Below the pieces are notes generated by a model. It searched no databases and was not told where the DNA came from. It was given only the letters and a program-made list of their open reading frames with translations. Made by a program: the position numbers and the translations under genes. This document shows positions 18,884 through 26,035 of a stretch of DNA of 45,401 nucleotides, piece by piece. Within the stretch, counting starts at the first letter, position 1. Each line of letters starts with the position of its first letter. This DNA comes from Pseudoflavonifractor sp. An44 (GTDB lineage Bacteria > Bacillota > Clostridia > Oscillospirales > Oscillospiraceae): assembly GCF_002161675.1 (NCBI RefSeq), contig NZ_NFIH01000021.1, positions 1-45,401 of the forward strand. Reading direction: 5' to 3'.

Positions 18884-21130
18884 ATGGCTAAGAAGAAGTC
18901 CCCCGCAGAGGGGGCAAAGAAGAAGACAAACCCCAACGTCATGGGACTCCACGCCCAGGTGCTGGAGCAGCCCATCACCCAGACCCTGGAGCTGAACTAC
19001 ATGCCCTACGCCATGTCGGTGATCGTCTCCCGGGCCATCCCGGAAATCGACGGCTTCAAGCCCAGCCACCGAAAGCTGCTGTACACCATGTACCAGATGA
19101 AGCTGCTCTCTGGGCCCCGCACCAAGAGCGCCAACGTGGTGGGCGCCACCATGAAATTAAATCCCCACGGCGACGCCGCCATTTACGACACCATGGTGCG
19201 CCTCTCCCGGGGCTATGGGGCTCTGCTCCACCCCCTGGTGGACTCCAAAGGTAACTTCGGCAAGGTGTACTCCCGGGACATGGCCTGGGCCGCCTCCCGA
19301 TACACCGAGGTGCGGCTGGATGCCATCTGTCAGGAACTATTCCGGGACATTGACCAGGACGCCGTGGACTTTGTGCCCAACTACGACGGCAAGCTCCAAG
19401 AGCCCACCCTGCTGCCCACCACCTTTCCCAACGTGCTGGTGGCGGCCAACCAGGGCATCGCCGTGGGCATGGCCTCCAACCTGTGCGGGTTCAACCTAGG
19501 GGAGGTGTGCGAGGCCGCCATCGCCCGGATGAAGAACCCGGAGGCGGACCTGCTGGCCATTTTGAAGGCCCCGGACTTCTCCACCGGGGGCCAGCTGCTC
19601 TACGACCAGAAGGCCCTGGAGGACATCTACCGCACCGGTCGGGGCAGCGTGAAGCTGCGGGCCAAGTGGAACTATTCCAAGAGCGAAAACCTCATTGAAG
19701 TTACTGAAATCCCCTACTCCACCACCGTGGAGGCCATCATTGACAAGGTGGCGGAGCTCATCAAGGCGGGCAAAATCCGGGAAATCTCGGACATGCGAGA
19801 TGAGACGGGTCTGGACGGCCTGAAACTGGCCATTGACCTCAAGCGTGGCACCGACCCGGACAAGCTCATGGCCAAGCTCTTCTCCCTCACCCCCCTGCAA
19901 GACTCCTTCTCCTGCAACTTCAACATCCTCATTGCGGGCATGCCCCGGGTGATGGGAGTGGGCGAGATTCTGGACGAGTGGACGGCGTGGCGGATGGACT
20001 GCGTGCGCCGCCGCACCTACCACATCTGCAAAAAGAAAGAGGACAAGCTGCACCTGCTCCGGGGTTTGAAGCAGATTCTGCTGGACATCGACAAGGCCAT
20101 CGCCATCATCCGGGAGACAGAGGAGGAGGCGGAGGTGGTGCCCAACCTGATGATCGGGTTCGGCATCGACCAGATTCAGGCCGAGTACGTGGCAGACATC
20201 CGGCTGCGCAACATCAACAAAGAGTACATCCTCAAGCGGGTGGAGGAGGTCTCCACCCTGGAAGAGGAGATTGCGGACCTCACTGACCTGATGAACTCCC
20301 CCAAGCGGATTCAGAAGGTCATCATCACCGAGCTGCAGCAGGTGAAGAAGAAGTACGACACCCCCCGGCGCACCGAGATCATCTACGAGTACGAGAACCT
20401 CTCCGCCGAAAAGGCCGCCGCCCAGGAGGCCCCGGACTACCCCGTCCACGTCTTTCTCTCCCAGGAGGGGTATTTTAAAAAGATCACCCCCCAGTCTCTG
20501 CGCATGAGCGGAGAGCAGAAGTACAAGGAGGGGGACGGCCCCTACCTGCACTGGGAGGGGAGCAACCGGGACGAGCTGCTGGTGTTCACCGACCGCCAGC
20601 AGTGCTACAAGACCCGCCTGTCCGACTTCGACGACTCCAAGGCCAGCATTCTGGGCGACTACCTGCCCACCAAGCTGGGTATGGACCCAGAGGAAAAGGT
20701 GGTGTGGGCCTGCTGTCCCGGCGACTACTCCGCCCACCTGCTCTTCTTCTTTGAAAACGGCAAGGCCGCCCGGGTGGAGCTGGGGGCCTACCAGACCCAG
20801 ACCCGGCGGAAAAAGCTTACCACCGCCTACTCGGACAAGTCCCCCCTGGTGTCCGCTCTGGTACTCTCGGAGGACACCGAAATGGCGGTATGCTCCACCG
20901 AGGGGCGCTGCGTGGTGTTCCACACCGCCTCCCTCACCCCCAAGTCCACCCGCTCCACCCAGGGTGTGAACATCATGACCCTGAAACCCAAGTACAAGGT
21001 GGAGTGGGCCAAGCCCCTGAGCGAAACCACCATTGTAAACGCCCCCCGGTACCGGGCCCGCTCCCTGCCCATTGCCGGTGCACTGCTAAAGGAAGAGGAC
21101 CGTGGCGAGACGCAGCTGTCTCTGCTGTAA
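18884..21130 (+). CDS. Divergent type IIA topoisomerase subunit A (ParC/GyrA paralogue)
   Basis: The DNA-cleaving subunit, 748 aa. The catalytic pair is R139-Y140 in ASRYTEVRLD. The winged-helix region has NVVGATMKLNPHGDAAIYD and the segment PLVDSKGNFGKVYS. A long coiled-coil follows, at about 360-500. The C-terminal beta-pinwheel lacks a QRRGGKG-type GyrA box, so it is more ParC-like and probably decatenates rather than supercoils. The first 15 residues are a Lys-rich extension. The ribosome-binding site is weak, and no clear promoter is seen in the 172-bp gap, so it probably shares the upstream promoter. Confidence 0.9.
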   Translation: MAKKKSPAEGAKKKTNPNVMGLHAQVLEQPITQTLELNYMPYAMSVIVSRAIPEIDGFKPSHRKLLYTMYQMKLLSGPRTKSANVVGATMKLNPHGDAAIYDTMVRLSRGYGALLHPLVDSKGNFGKVYSRDMAWAASRYTEVRLDAICQELFRDIDQDAVDFVPNYDGKLQEPTLLPTTFPNVLVAANQGIAVGMASNLCGFNLGEVCEAAIARMKNPEADLLAILKAPDFSTGGQLLYDQKALEDIYRTGRGSVKLRAKWNYSKSENLIEVTEIPYSTTVEAIIDKVAELIKAGKIREISDMRDETGLDGLKLAIDLKRGTDPDKLMAKLFSLTPLQDSFSCNFNILIAGMPRVMGVGEILDEWTAWRMDCVRRRTYHICKKKEDKLHLLRGLKQILLDIDKAIAIIRETEEEAEVVPNLMIGFGIDQIQAEYVADIRLRNINKEYILKRVEEVSTLEEEIADLTDLMNSPKRIQKVIITELQQVKKKYDTPRRTEIIYEYENLSAEKAAAQEAPDYPVHVFLSQEGYFKKITPQSLRMSGEQKYKEGDGPYLHWEGSNRDELLVFTDRQQCYKTRLSDFDDSKASILGDYLPTKLGMDPEEKVVWACCPGDYSAHLLFFFENGKAARVELGAYQTQTRRKKLTTAYSDKSPLVSALVLSEDTEMAVCSTEGRCVVFHTASLTPKSTRSTQGVNIMTLKPKYKVEWAKPLSETTIVNAPRYRARSLPIAGALLKEEDRGETQLSLL

Positions 21131-21142
21131 CAAGGAGAAGCT

Positions 21143-22006
21143 ATGAATGTAAAGAAAAATCTGTGGGCCATTCTGGTCATCACCTTCGCCTCCGCCATCT
21201 ACGCGCTGGGCTTTGTGTGGTGCTTTGCCCCCAACAACATCGCCTTCGGCGGCATCACCGGCGTGGCTCAGATCATCAACCACTTCATCCCCGCCTGCCC
21301 TGTGGGTATGACGGTGATCGTGCTCAACATCCCCCTGTTTATCCTGGGCTGGAGGTTCATTGGCGGGCGGCTGCTGGTGCTGTCTCTGTACGCCATGTTC
21401 ATCTCCTCGGTGTTCATCGACATTCTCACCCCTCTGTATGACTGGCAGCCCATGGAGCCTCTGCTGGCCTGTATCTTCGGCGGCCTGCTCATGGGCCTGT
21501 CCCTGGGCTTTGTGTTCCAGCAGGGCGCCACCACCGGCGGCACCGACCTGGCCGCCCGGCTTCTCAAGCTGGTGTTCAAGTGGCTGCCCATGGGCAAGCT
21601 GCTGCTGGCCGTGGACCTGATCGTAGTGGTGTCCGTGGCCCTGGCCTTCCAGACCATCAACACCGCCCTCTACGGCCTGGTGGCCCTGTACATCTCCACC
21701 CTGGCTCTGGATGGGGTCCTCTACGGCATGGACACCGCCAAGGTGGCCTACATCATCAGCGACCACAACGAGGAGATCCGCCGCACCCTGGTGGAGGACC
21801 TGGACAAGGGTGTCACCATCCTCCACGGCCAGGGCGCCTACACCGGGGCGGAAAAGCAGGTGCTCCTGTGCGCCTTCAAGCAGCGGGAGATCGCCACCAT
21901 CAAGTCCGCCGTGAAGGGCCTGGACCCCAACGCCTTCCTCATCGTGTGCGACGCCCATGAGGTGCTGGGCGAGGGCTTCCGGGTGTACCACTCCGACGGA
22001 CTCTAA
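21143..22006 (+). CDS. yitT: YitT family membrane protein (DUF161 + DUF2179)
   Basis: 287 aa with five to six membrane helices in the first ~175 residues, including the hallmark NNIAFGGITGVAQIINH and QQGATTGGTDLAARLL loops. A soluble DUF2179 domain follows (DLDKGVTILHGQGAYTGAEKQVLLC), a GlnB-like fold thought to sense a small ligand. Function is unproven; a transport role is usually assumed. It starts 12 bp after the topoisomerase stop with AAGGAGAA, so it is probably co-transcribed. Confidence 0.92.
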   Translation: MNVKKNLWAILVITFASAIYALGFVWCFAPNNIAFGGITGVAQIINHFIPACPVGMTVIVLNIPLFILGWRFIGGRLLVLSLYAMFISSVFIDILTPLYDWQPMEPLLACIFGGLLMGLSLGFVFQQGATTGGTDLAARLLKLVFKWLPMGKLLLAVDLIVVVSVALAFQTINTALYGLVALYISTLALDGVLYGMDTAKVAYIISDHNEEIRRTLVEDLDKGVTILHGQGAYTGAEKQVLLCAFKQREIATIKSAVKGLDPNAFLIVCDAHEVLGEGFRVYHSDGL

Positions 22007-22038
22007 GCCGCCCCACATGGGGCAAAGGAGGGAGACTC

Positions 22039-23121
22039 ATGAAAGTACGACTGCTGGCCCTGGGCCTTGCCACCGCCCTCACCCTGTCCGGCTGCACCGC
22101 CATGCTGGAGCGCAGCTACGTCTCCTCCGCCACCCACCTGGACTACTCGGTGACGGAGGACTCCTCCATCCTGCGGGTGGAGAACTATCAGGGTCTGGTC
22201 AACGCCCTGCTCTACTTCGTCAACCAGCACTCCACCAACGGCACGTTGCGGCTATACAACTACGCCGGGGATGTGGAGTCGGACTTGGAGCGCGCCTGCA
22301 ACGAGGTCATGACCGAGGACCCCCTGGGGGTATTCTCGGTGCGCTCCATGAAGTATGACAGCACCCGCATTCTCACCTACTACGAGGTGGATGTGCGCAT
22401 TGTCTACTCTCGCTCGGCTCAGGTGGTGTCCTCCATTCAGTCTGTGGCTGGCCTTTCCGGGCTACGGGGCGAACTGACCCGGGTCATCTCCACCCGGCAG
22501 TCCCAGAGCATCTCCCGGGTGAGCTACTTCTCCGGGGATGCCGCCGCCGTGGAGTCCCTGTTCTGGCTGGCCTTTTACAGCAACCCCCAGACCGCTCTGG
22601 AGCCTCCCAAAATCTCCGCGTCCCTCTATCCGGAATCCGGGGCCCAGCGCATTGTAGAGCTGACCCTCACCTGGCCGGACACCCAGATGGACCTGGAGGA
22701 ATACGCCAAGTCTCTGGAGACTCTGGCGGGCCAGATGCTGGAGGAGTCCGCCCAGACCCCCTACACCCTGGAACAGCTCACCGGCCTGGTCCAGAGCGTG
22801 GCCGCTCCCTCCACCACCGGTTCCCTCACCGCCCTGGACGCCCTGTCCGGCAAGCCCGCCAGCGACCAGGGGCTGCTGCTGGGCCTGGAAGCCCTGCTGC
22901 AAGAGGCGGGGATGGAGTACACCATGGTGTTGGGCTCTCAGAACTCCATCCGCACCCTATGGCTCATTGTGGCCACCGACCACGGCTATCGCCACCTGTT
23001 GGCCCAGTCCCTCCACCCGGACCAGCCCCTGAAGCTGTACACCGACCAGCAGATGACCGACCAGGGGTATAGCTGGTCCACCTCTCTCTATCCCGCCTGT
23101 CGGGAAAACGGGGAGGAATAA
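22039..23121 (+). CDS. Lipoprotein with a degenerate transglutaminase-like region
   Basis: 360 aa with a lipoprotein signal: MKVRLLALGLATALTLSGC, lipobox LSGC with Cys at residue 19. Residues 30-230 are mixed alpha/beta and unrecognised. At about 270-330, TALDALSGKPASDQGLLLGLEALLQEAG then YTMVLGS and LWLIVATDHGYRHLL follow the order of a transglutaminase-like domain (GxxxCQGYA...HAWN...WYHVD). However, the catalytic Cys is Ser/Asp and the His/Asp positions do not match, so I infer an inactive relative. AAAGGAGGGAG precedes the ATG. It lies 32 bp after yitT, probably in the same operon. Confidence 0.7.
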   Translation: MKVRLLALGLATALTLSGCTAMLERSYVSSATHLDYSVTEDSSILRVENYQGLVNALLYFVNQHSTNGTLRLYNYAGDVESDLERACNEVMTEDPLGVFSVRSMKYDSTRILTYYEVDVRIVYSRSAQVVSSIQSVAGLSGLRGELTRVISTRQSQSISRVSYFSGDAAAVESLFWLAFYSNPQTALEPPKISASLYPESGAQRIVELTLTWPDTQMDLEEYAKSLETLAGQMLEESAQTPYTLEQLTGLVQSVAAPSTTGSLTALDALSGKPASDQGLLLGLEALLQEAGMEYTMVLGSQNSIRTLWLIVATDHGYRHLLAQSLHPDQPLKLYTDQQMTDQGYSWSTSLYPACRENGEE

Positions 23122-23155
23122 GGAAACGTTTTTTCGAGAAACTTTGAATTTTGTG

Positions 23156-23191
23156 TTGACAAAAGGGATGATATCTGGTATCATCCCTTTT
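23156..23191 (+). promoter_or_regulatory. tRNA-Gly promoter overlapping a palindromic terminator
   Basis: TTGACA (23156-23161), 17 bp, TATCAT (23179-23184) with TGG before it. The interval 23161-23191 is also a perfect 13-bp inverted repeat (AAAAGGGATGATA/TATCATCCCTTTT) ending in T's, so the -10 lies in the 3' arm of a hairpin that could terminate the lipoprotein operon. Confidence 0.75.
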
Positions 23192-23197
23192 GTTGTC

Positions 23198-23273
23198 GCG
23201 AGTGTAGCTCATCTGGTAGAGCGCCACCTTGCCAAGGTGGAGGTAGCGAGTTCGAGCCTCGTCACTCGCTCCA
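23198..23273 (+). tRNA. tRNA-Gly (anticodon GCC), copy 1
   Basis: A 76-nt cloverleaf: acceptor GCGAGTG/CACTCGC, D arm GCTC/GAGC, anticodon stem CCACC/GGTGG with loop TTGCCAA (anticodon GCC at 23231-23233), T loop TTCGAGC, and encoded CCA end. It is identical over all 76 nt to the copy at 24062-24137. A terminator follows 5 bp downstream. Confidence 0.97.
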
Positions 23274-23277
23274 TAGT

Positions 23278-23314
23278 ATGGAGATATGCCTATCTGGGTA
23301 TATCTCCATTTTTT
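23278..23314 (+). terminator. tRNA-Gly terminator, copy 1
   Basis: ATGGAGATATGCC (23278-23290) pairs with GGGTATATCTCCAT (23296-23309), followed by TTTTTT. Confidence 0.85.
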
Positions 23315-23325
23315 CTTGTCTTAGC

Positions 23326-23431
23326 GAACTCGCTACCTCCACCTTAACTTGAAATCTGAGGTTGGGGGCCCCGCAAAAGCCATGGGCTTTTGTGGGTACG
23401 GAAGCGAGTTCGAGCCTCGTCACTCGCTCCA
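23326..23431 (+). repeat. tRNA-Gly-derived 106-bp block, copy 1
   Basis: The block opens with an inverted copy of tRNA-Gly positions 23234-23254 (anticodon stem 3' side to T loop) at 23325-23345. It ends with a direct 29-bp copy of the tRNA 3' end (23403-23431 repeats 23245-23273). Between them is a 12-bp hairpin (CCCGCAAAAGCC/GGCTTTTGTGGG, one wobble). GAACTCGCT (23326-23334) and AGCGAGTTC (23403-23411) can close the whole unit. The block is identical to 24190-24295. Confidence 0.85.
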
Positions 23432-23434
23432 AAC

Positions 23435-23466
23435 AAAAACGGTCTGACTTAAGTCAGGCCGTTTTT
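23435..23466. terminator. Bidirectional hairpin terminator after the 106-bp block
   Basis: The 16-bp arms 23435-23450 and 23451-23466 (AAAAACGG... and ...CCGTTTTT) pair with one wobble. The poly-A/poly-T ends make it work on both strands. Confidence 0.75.
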
Positions 23467-23587
23467 ATTTGGCATCCGTAGGTTATTTCAATGCTCGCCG
23501 GAAGTCAATTCCGGCTGCGCCAAGGTTTTCGCCTCAGGCGAAAACACTTGTACGGCGCACCCGCGCCGCCCCGCCTTGCGGGGCCCC

Positions 23588-23651
23588 ATGGAGACGTACC
23601 TGTTCGGGTATGTCTCCATTTTTCTTGTCTCGGTGAACTCGTCCTCCTCCA
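23588..23651 (+). repeat. Third, tRNA-less copy of the tRNA-Gly terminator region
   Basis: A terminator hairpin (23588-23600 with 23606-23619, then T's), CTTGTCTCGG, and a decayed inverted tRNA fragment resemble 24143-24209 closely, but no tRNA lies upstream. The sequence before it (23470-23587) holds short hairpins such as GTTTTCGCC-TCA-GGCGAAAAC and GCCCCGC-CTT-GCGGGGC. Confidence 0.6.
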
Positions 23652-23653
23652 TC

Positions 23654-23706
23654 GGCTCCCTTGTGTAAAGGGAGCTGTCAGCCGCAAGGCTGACAAGGGG
23701 TTGTCC
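23654..23706. repeat. Interspersed palindromic repeat of gut-Clostridia type
   Basis: GGCTCCCTT-GTGT-AAAGGGAGC hairpin followed by TCAGCCGCAAGGCTGA and CAAGGGGTTGTCC. From memory, near-identical units are scattered in many Oscillospiraceae and Lachnospiraceae genomes. There is a single copy in this window. Confidence 0.5.
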
Positions 23707-23760
23707 TTCTAAACAGCATAGTTCAGGCTTCCCAGCCCGGTGGGGACGCTACCCGCTGGG

Positions 23761-23788
23761 GGTACCTTTTGACCGGGCAAAAGGTACC
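23761..23788. repeat. Perfect palindrome in gene-free repeat region
   Basis: GGTACCTTTTG and CAAAAGGTACC flank ACCGGG. The rest of 23707-24019 is GC-rich, with further short inverted repeats and no open frame preceded by a ribosome-binding site; I see no gene in it. Confidence 0.5.
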
Positions 23789-24019
23789 AAAACCCGCTTA
23801 GGGCGTTCCCCCCTAAGTACCCCCCTGGGGTACGAGGCTGGAACTGCGTCAATCCGACCGTCGGCCCTGGCCCCGGTGGGGTCACATAGATAGCCTGGCA
23901 AGTCTATGGAAAGCGCCCCTTCTCTGTGAGTCTGTGCCTCTGTTTCCAGGCCCTCACCCTGGTGCGCGGCGTTTCCGCCGCCAGGAGTGTCTGCCGCTCC
24001 ACATTTTTTCATTTCACCC

Positions 24020-24048
24020 TTGACAAATCCTCTTCCCTCTGGTATCAT
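24020..24048 (+). promoter_or_regulatory. Promoter of tRNA-Gly copy 2
   Basis: TTGACA (24020-24025), 17 bp, TATCAT (24043-24048), with TGG before the -10. The hexamers are the same as copy 1, but the spacer differs and lacks the palindrome. Confidence 0.8.
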
Positions 24049-24061
24049 ACCCTTTGTCGTT

Positions 24062-24137
24062 GCGAGTGTAGCTCATCTGGTAGAGCGCCACCTTGCCAAG
24101 GTGGAGGTAGCGAGTTCGAGCCTCGTCACTCGCTCCA
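24062..24137 (+). tRNA. tRNA-Gly (anticodon GCC), copy 2
   Basis: Identical over 76 nt to the copy at 23198-23273, with encoded CCA. The two genes are 864 bp apart. Identity of the tRNAs and the downstream 106-bp blocks, with diverged terminators between, suggests duplication or gene conversion. Confidence 0.97.
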
Positions 24138-24142
24138 TGTAA

Positions 24143-24179
24143 ATGGAGGCGTACCTGTTCGGGTATGTCTCCATTTTTT
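24143..24179 (+). terminator. tRNA-Gly terminator, copy 2
   Basis: ATGGAGGCGTACC (24143-24155) pairs with GGGTATGTCTCCAT (24161-24174), then TTTTTT. It is diverged from copy 1 but keeps the fold. Confidence 0.85.
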
Positions 24180-24189
24180 CTTGTCTCGG

Positions 24190-24295
24190 GAACTCGCTAC
24201 CTCCACCTTAACTTGAAATCTGAGGTTGGGGGCCCCGCAAAAGCCATGGGCTTTTGTGGGTACGGAAGCGAGTTCGAGCCTCGTCACTCGCTCCA
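24190..24295 (+). repeat. tRNA-Gly-derived 106-bp block, copy 2
   Basis: Identical by eye to 23326-23431: inverted tRNA piece at 24190-24209, internal 12-bp hairpin, and direct 29-bp tRNA 3' end at 24267-24295. Confidence 0.85.
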
Positions 24296-24296
24296 G

Positions 24297-24334
24297 AAAA
24301 AGAAGTTCTGACTTACGTCAGACCTTCTTTTTTA
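24297..24334. terminator. Hairpin terminator after block copy 2
   Basis: GAAGTTCTGAC and GTCAGACCTTC pair around TTAC, flanked by A- and T-runs. It holds the same position as the terminator at 23435-23466. Confidence 0.75.
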
Positions 24335-24344
24335 TTCCGCATAC

Positions 24345-24372
24345 GGCCCGGCGCAGATGCGCCGGGCCTTTT
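24345..24372 (+). terminator. Perfect GC-rich hairpin before the cinA end
   Basis: GGCCCGGCGCA (24345-24355) and TGCGCCGGGCC (24358-24368) with TTTT after. Possibly a terminator or a repeat palindrome. Confidence 0.6.
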
Positions 24373-24380
24373 CCATTCCA

Positions 24381-24440
24381 ATCCGTGCCGCTACGCGGCA
24401 CACCACAATTCTTCATTATTCATTCTTCATTATTCATTTT
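24381..24440. repeat. ATTCTTCATT-family interspersed repeat, copy A
   Basis: CCGTGCCGC-TA-GCGGCACACC hairpin head followed by ACAATTCTTCAT and tandem ATTCATTCTTC units. It shares this order with 39128-39193 and, inverted, 30853-30911. It supplies the last codons and stop of cinA. Confidence 0.8.
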
Positions 24441-25682
24441 TAGGCAGTATTTCCGCACCAAATCCAGGGCATGATTGGCCGCCAGGGTCCGCACTCGGTC
24501 CCGGCGCTGGGCAGCGCCCCCCAGGTGCAGCTCCACCGCCTCACAGCCCTCGGGTGTGGCCAGGGCCACATACACCAGCCCCACCGGGTTGCCCCGGTCA
24601 TCGCTGTCCGGGCCCGCCACCCCGGTGGTGGACACCGCCAGGTCACAGCCCAGCACCCTCATCGCCCCCTGGGCCATCTGCCGGGCCACCTCGGCGCACA
24701 CCGCTCCCTGCTGCTCCAGCACCTCCTGGGACACCCCCAGCACGTTGTGCTTGACGGCATTGGTGTAGCTCACCACGCCGCCCTGGAGCACTGCCGAGGC
24801 CCCGGGCACGTCGGTGACCCGCTTGGCAATGAGGCCCCCGGTGCAGCTCTCGGCAGTACCCAGGGTCAGGCCCTGTTTGGCCAGCATGGGCACCACCACT
24901 TCCTCCAGGGAAGTCACATCCGCCCCGTAGACCTGGTCCCCCAGGATGTCCCGGACCTCCTGTTCCACCGGGGCGATCATCTCTTTGGCTGCCTCCACAC
25001 TCTCTGCCTTGGCGGTGATGCGCAGCTCCACCTCCCCCTCCTTGGCGTAAGGGGCCAGGGTGGGATTTTGGAGGGTGCTCATTTTGTCCCGGAGCAGCTG
25101 CTCCACCCCCGACTCGCCCAGGCCGAAAATGCGCAGGGTGCGGGAATGAATGACCCCCTGGGTGAGTTGGGCCAGATACGGGGTCACCTCCTCCCGGAAC
25201 ATGGGCAGACACTCCCGGGGCGGGCCGGGGAGCATCACCACATGCACGCCATCCACGCAGAAGGCACAGCCCGGGGCGGTGCCCCAGCGGTTTTCCAGCA
25301 CCGTGCACCCCTTTGGCAGATAGGCCTGCTGGAGGTTGTTGGCCGTCATGGTGCGCCCGGACTTGGCAAAGTAGTCCCGGATGCTCTGCTCACACTCGGG
25401 GTGAAACTCCAGAGGGAGCCCGAAGGCCCCCGCCACCACCTTTTTGGTCAAGTCGTCGCAGGTGGGCCCCAGCCCTCCAGTGGTGATGAGGATGTCTGCC
25501 CGGCCCTTGGCAATCTCCACCGCCTGGGCCAGGCGGGCGGGGTTGTCCCCCACCACGGTGTGGTGGTAGACGTTGAGGCCCAGCCCAGATAAGAGCTGGC
25601 TTAAATCCCGGGCGTTGGTATTTAAAATGTTGCCCAGCAGCAGCTCGGTGCCCACTGCCAGCAATTCTACGCGATGTTCCAT
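24420..25682 (-). CDS. cinA: CinA family nicotinamide-nucleotide amidohydrolase / competence-damage protein
   Basis: 420 aa in two domains. The MoCF/COG1058 domain (residues 1-~170) has AVGTELLLGNILNTNA and TTGGLGPTCDDLTK. The C-terminal CinA amidohydrolase domain (~255-410) has TAESCTGGLIAKRVTDVPGAS and STTGVAGPD. It recycles nicotinamide mononucleotide in the pyridine nucleotide cycle. An AGGAGGGAG ribosome-binding site precedes ATG 25682. The last five residues (MNNEE) and the TGA come from the ATTCTTCATT-type repeat, so the natural C-terminus was probably replaced by a repeat insertion. Confidence 0.95.
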   Translation of the reverse strand: MEHRVELLAVGTELLLGNILNTNARDLSQLLSGLGLNVYHHTVVGDNPARLAQAVEIAKGRADILITTGGLGPTCDDLTKKVVAGAFGLPLEFHPECEQSIRDYFAKSGRTMTANNLQQAYLPKGCTVLENRWGTAPGCAFCVDGVHVVMLPGPPRECLPMFREEVTPYLAQLTQGVIHSRTLRIFGLGESGVEQLLRDKMSTLQNPTLAPYAKEGEVELRITAKAESVEAAKEMIAPVEQEVRDILGDQVYGADVTSLEEVVVPMLAKQGLTLGTAESCTGGLIAKRVTDVPGASAVLQGGVVSYTNAVKHNVLGVSQEVLEQQGAVCAEVARQMAQGAMRVLGCDLAVSTTGVAGPDSDDRGNPVGLVYVALATPEGCEAVELHLGGAAQRRDRVRTLAANHALDLVRKYCLKMNNEE

Positions 25683-25714
25683 GTTTGGTGCTCCCTCCTG
25701 TGGTCTTTGCTGCT

Positions 25715-25744
25715 ATCCTATTCCCTCCTCCGCCCCCTTGTCAA
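25715..25744 (-). promoter_or_regulatory. cinA promoter
   Basis: On the minus strand, TTGACA (25739-25744), 18 bp, TAGGAT (25715-25720). It diverges from the aromatic operon promoter 43 bp away. Confidence 0.65.
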
Positions 25745-25786
25745 TGCCCTGCATCTTTCTCACTTTAGCGCACCAGAAAAAAAGAC

Positions 25787-25815
25787 TTGCATTTTCTGGC
25801 TGTGTGGTCTATAAT
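25787..25815 (+). promoter_or_regulatory. Promoter of the aromatic amino acid operon
   Basis: TTGCAT (25787-25792), 17 bp, TATAAT (25810-25815). With a start near 25822 the leader RNA before aroF is about 270 nt and contains the leader peptide and attenuator. Confidence 0.8.
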
Positions 25816-25847
25816 AGCCTCACTTGAACGAAACGAGGTTTACAGCA

Positions 25848-25943
25848 ATGGCCCGTCTGTCTGCCCACAACTTCATGGCTTATTATGGCTTTACTCGATT
25901 TACCGGGTACGGCAAATTTGTCGTGGAGCAATGTGGCATATGA
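25848..25943 (+). CDS. Phe/Tyr-rich leader peptide of the aromatic operon (31 aa)
   Basis: A 31-codon frame with GAGG (25835-25838) 9 bp before its ATG, sitting between the operon promoter and a rho-independent terminator. Seven of 31 residues are Phe or Tyr: F9, Y12, Y13, F15, F18, Y21 and F24, with no Trp. The composition, position and following structures are those of an attenuator leader peptide such as pheL in enterobacteria. It probably has no function as a protein: ribosome stalling at Phe/Tyr codons would report charged tRNA-Phe and tRNA-Tyr levels. This is inference from sequence; no homologue search was possible. Confidence 0.8.
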   Translation: MARLSAHNFMAYYGFTRFTGYGKFVVEQCGI

Positions 25944-26035
25944 GTGAGGCGTTTGGCACCCACACCCGTGGGGGCAACTGCTGACATACCGGAATGGGAC
26001 GCTCATTGACGCATTGGCAGTCAATGGGCGTTTTT
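25943..26035 (+). promoter_or_regulatory. Attenuator: antiterminator and terminator ahead of aroF
   Basis: Terminator: ACGCTCATTGAC (25999-26010) pairs with GTCAATGGGCGT (26020-26031), one wobble, 9-nt loop, then TTTTT. Competing antiterminator: 25943-25952 (AGTGAGGCGT) can pair with 25999-26007 with one bulge and one wobble, consuming the terminator 5' arm. The antiterminator 5' strand begins on the last base of the leader stop codon. A separate hairpin, GCACCCAC/GTGGGGGC (25956-25963 and 25968-25975), lies between. No T-box sequence is seen. Confidence 0.75.

Noticed and set aside
23326-23431. A third tRNA gene
   Set aside because: Only the T arm, acceptor 3' strand and CCA are present. 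No matching 5' acceptor, D arm or anticodon arm is found, so it is a tRNA fragment.
23198-24295. attL/attR of a classical genomic island
   Set aside because: Direct copies of the tRNA 3' end fit attachment sites, but the intervals are only about 160 bp and contain no integrase or cargo. At most a relic or minimal element.
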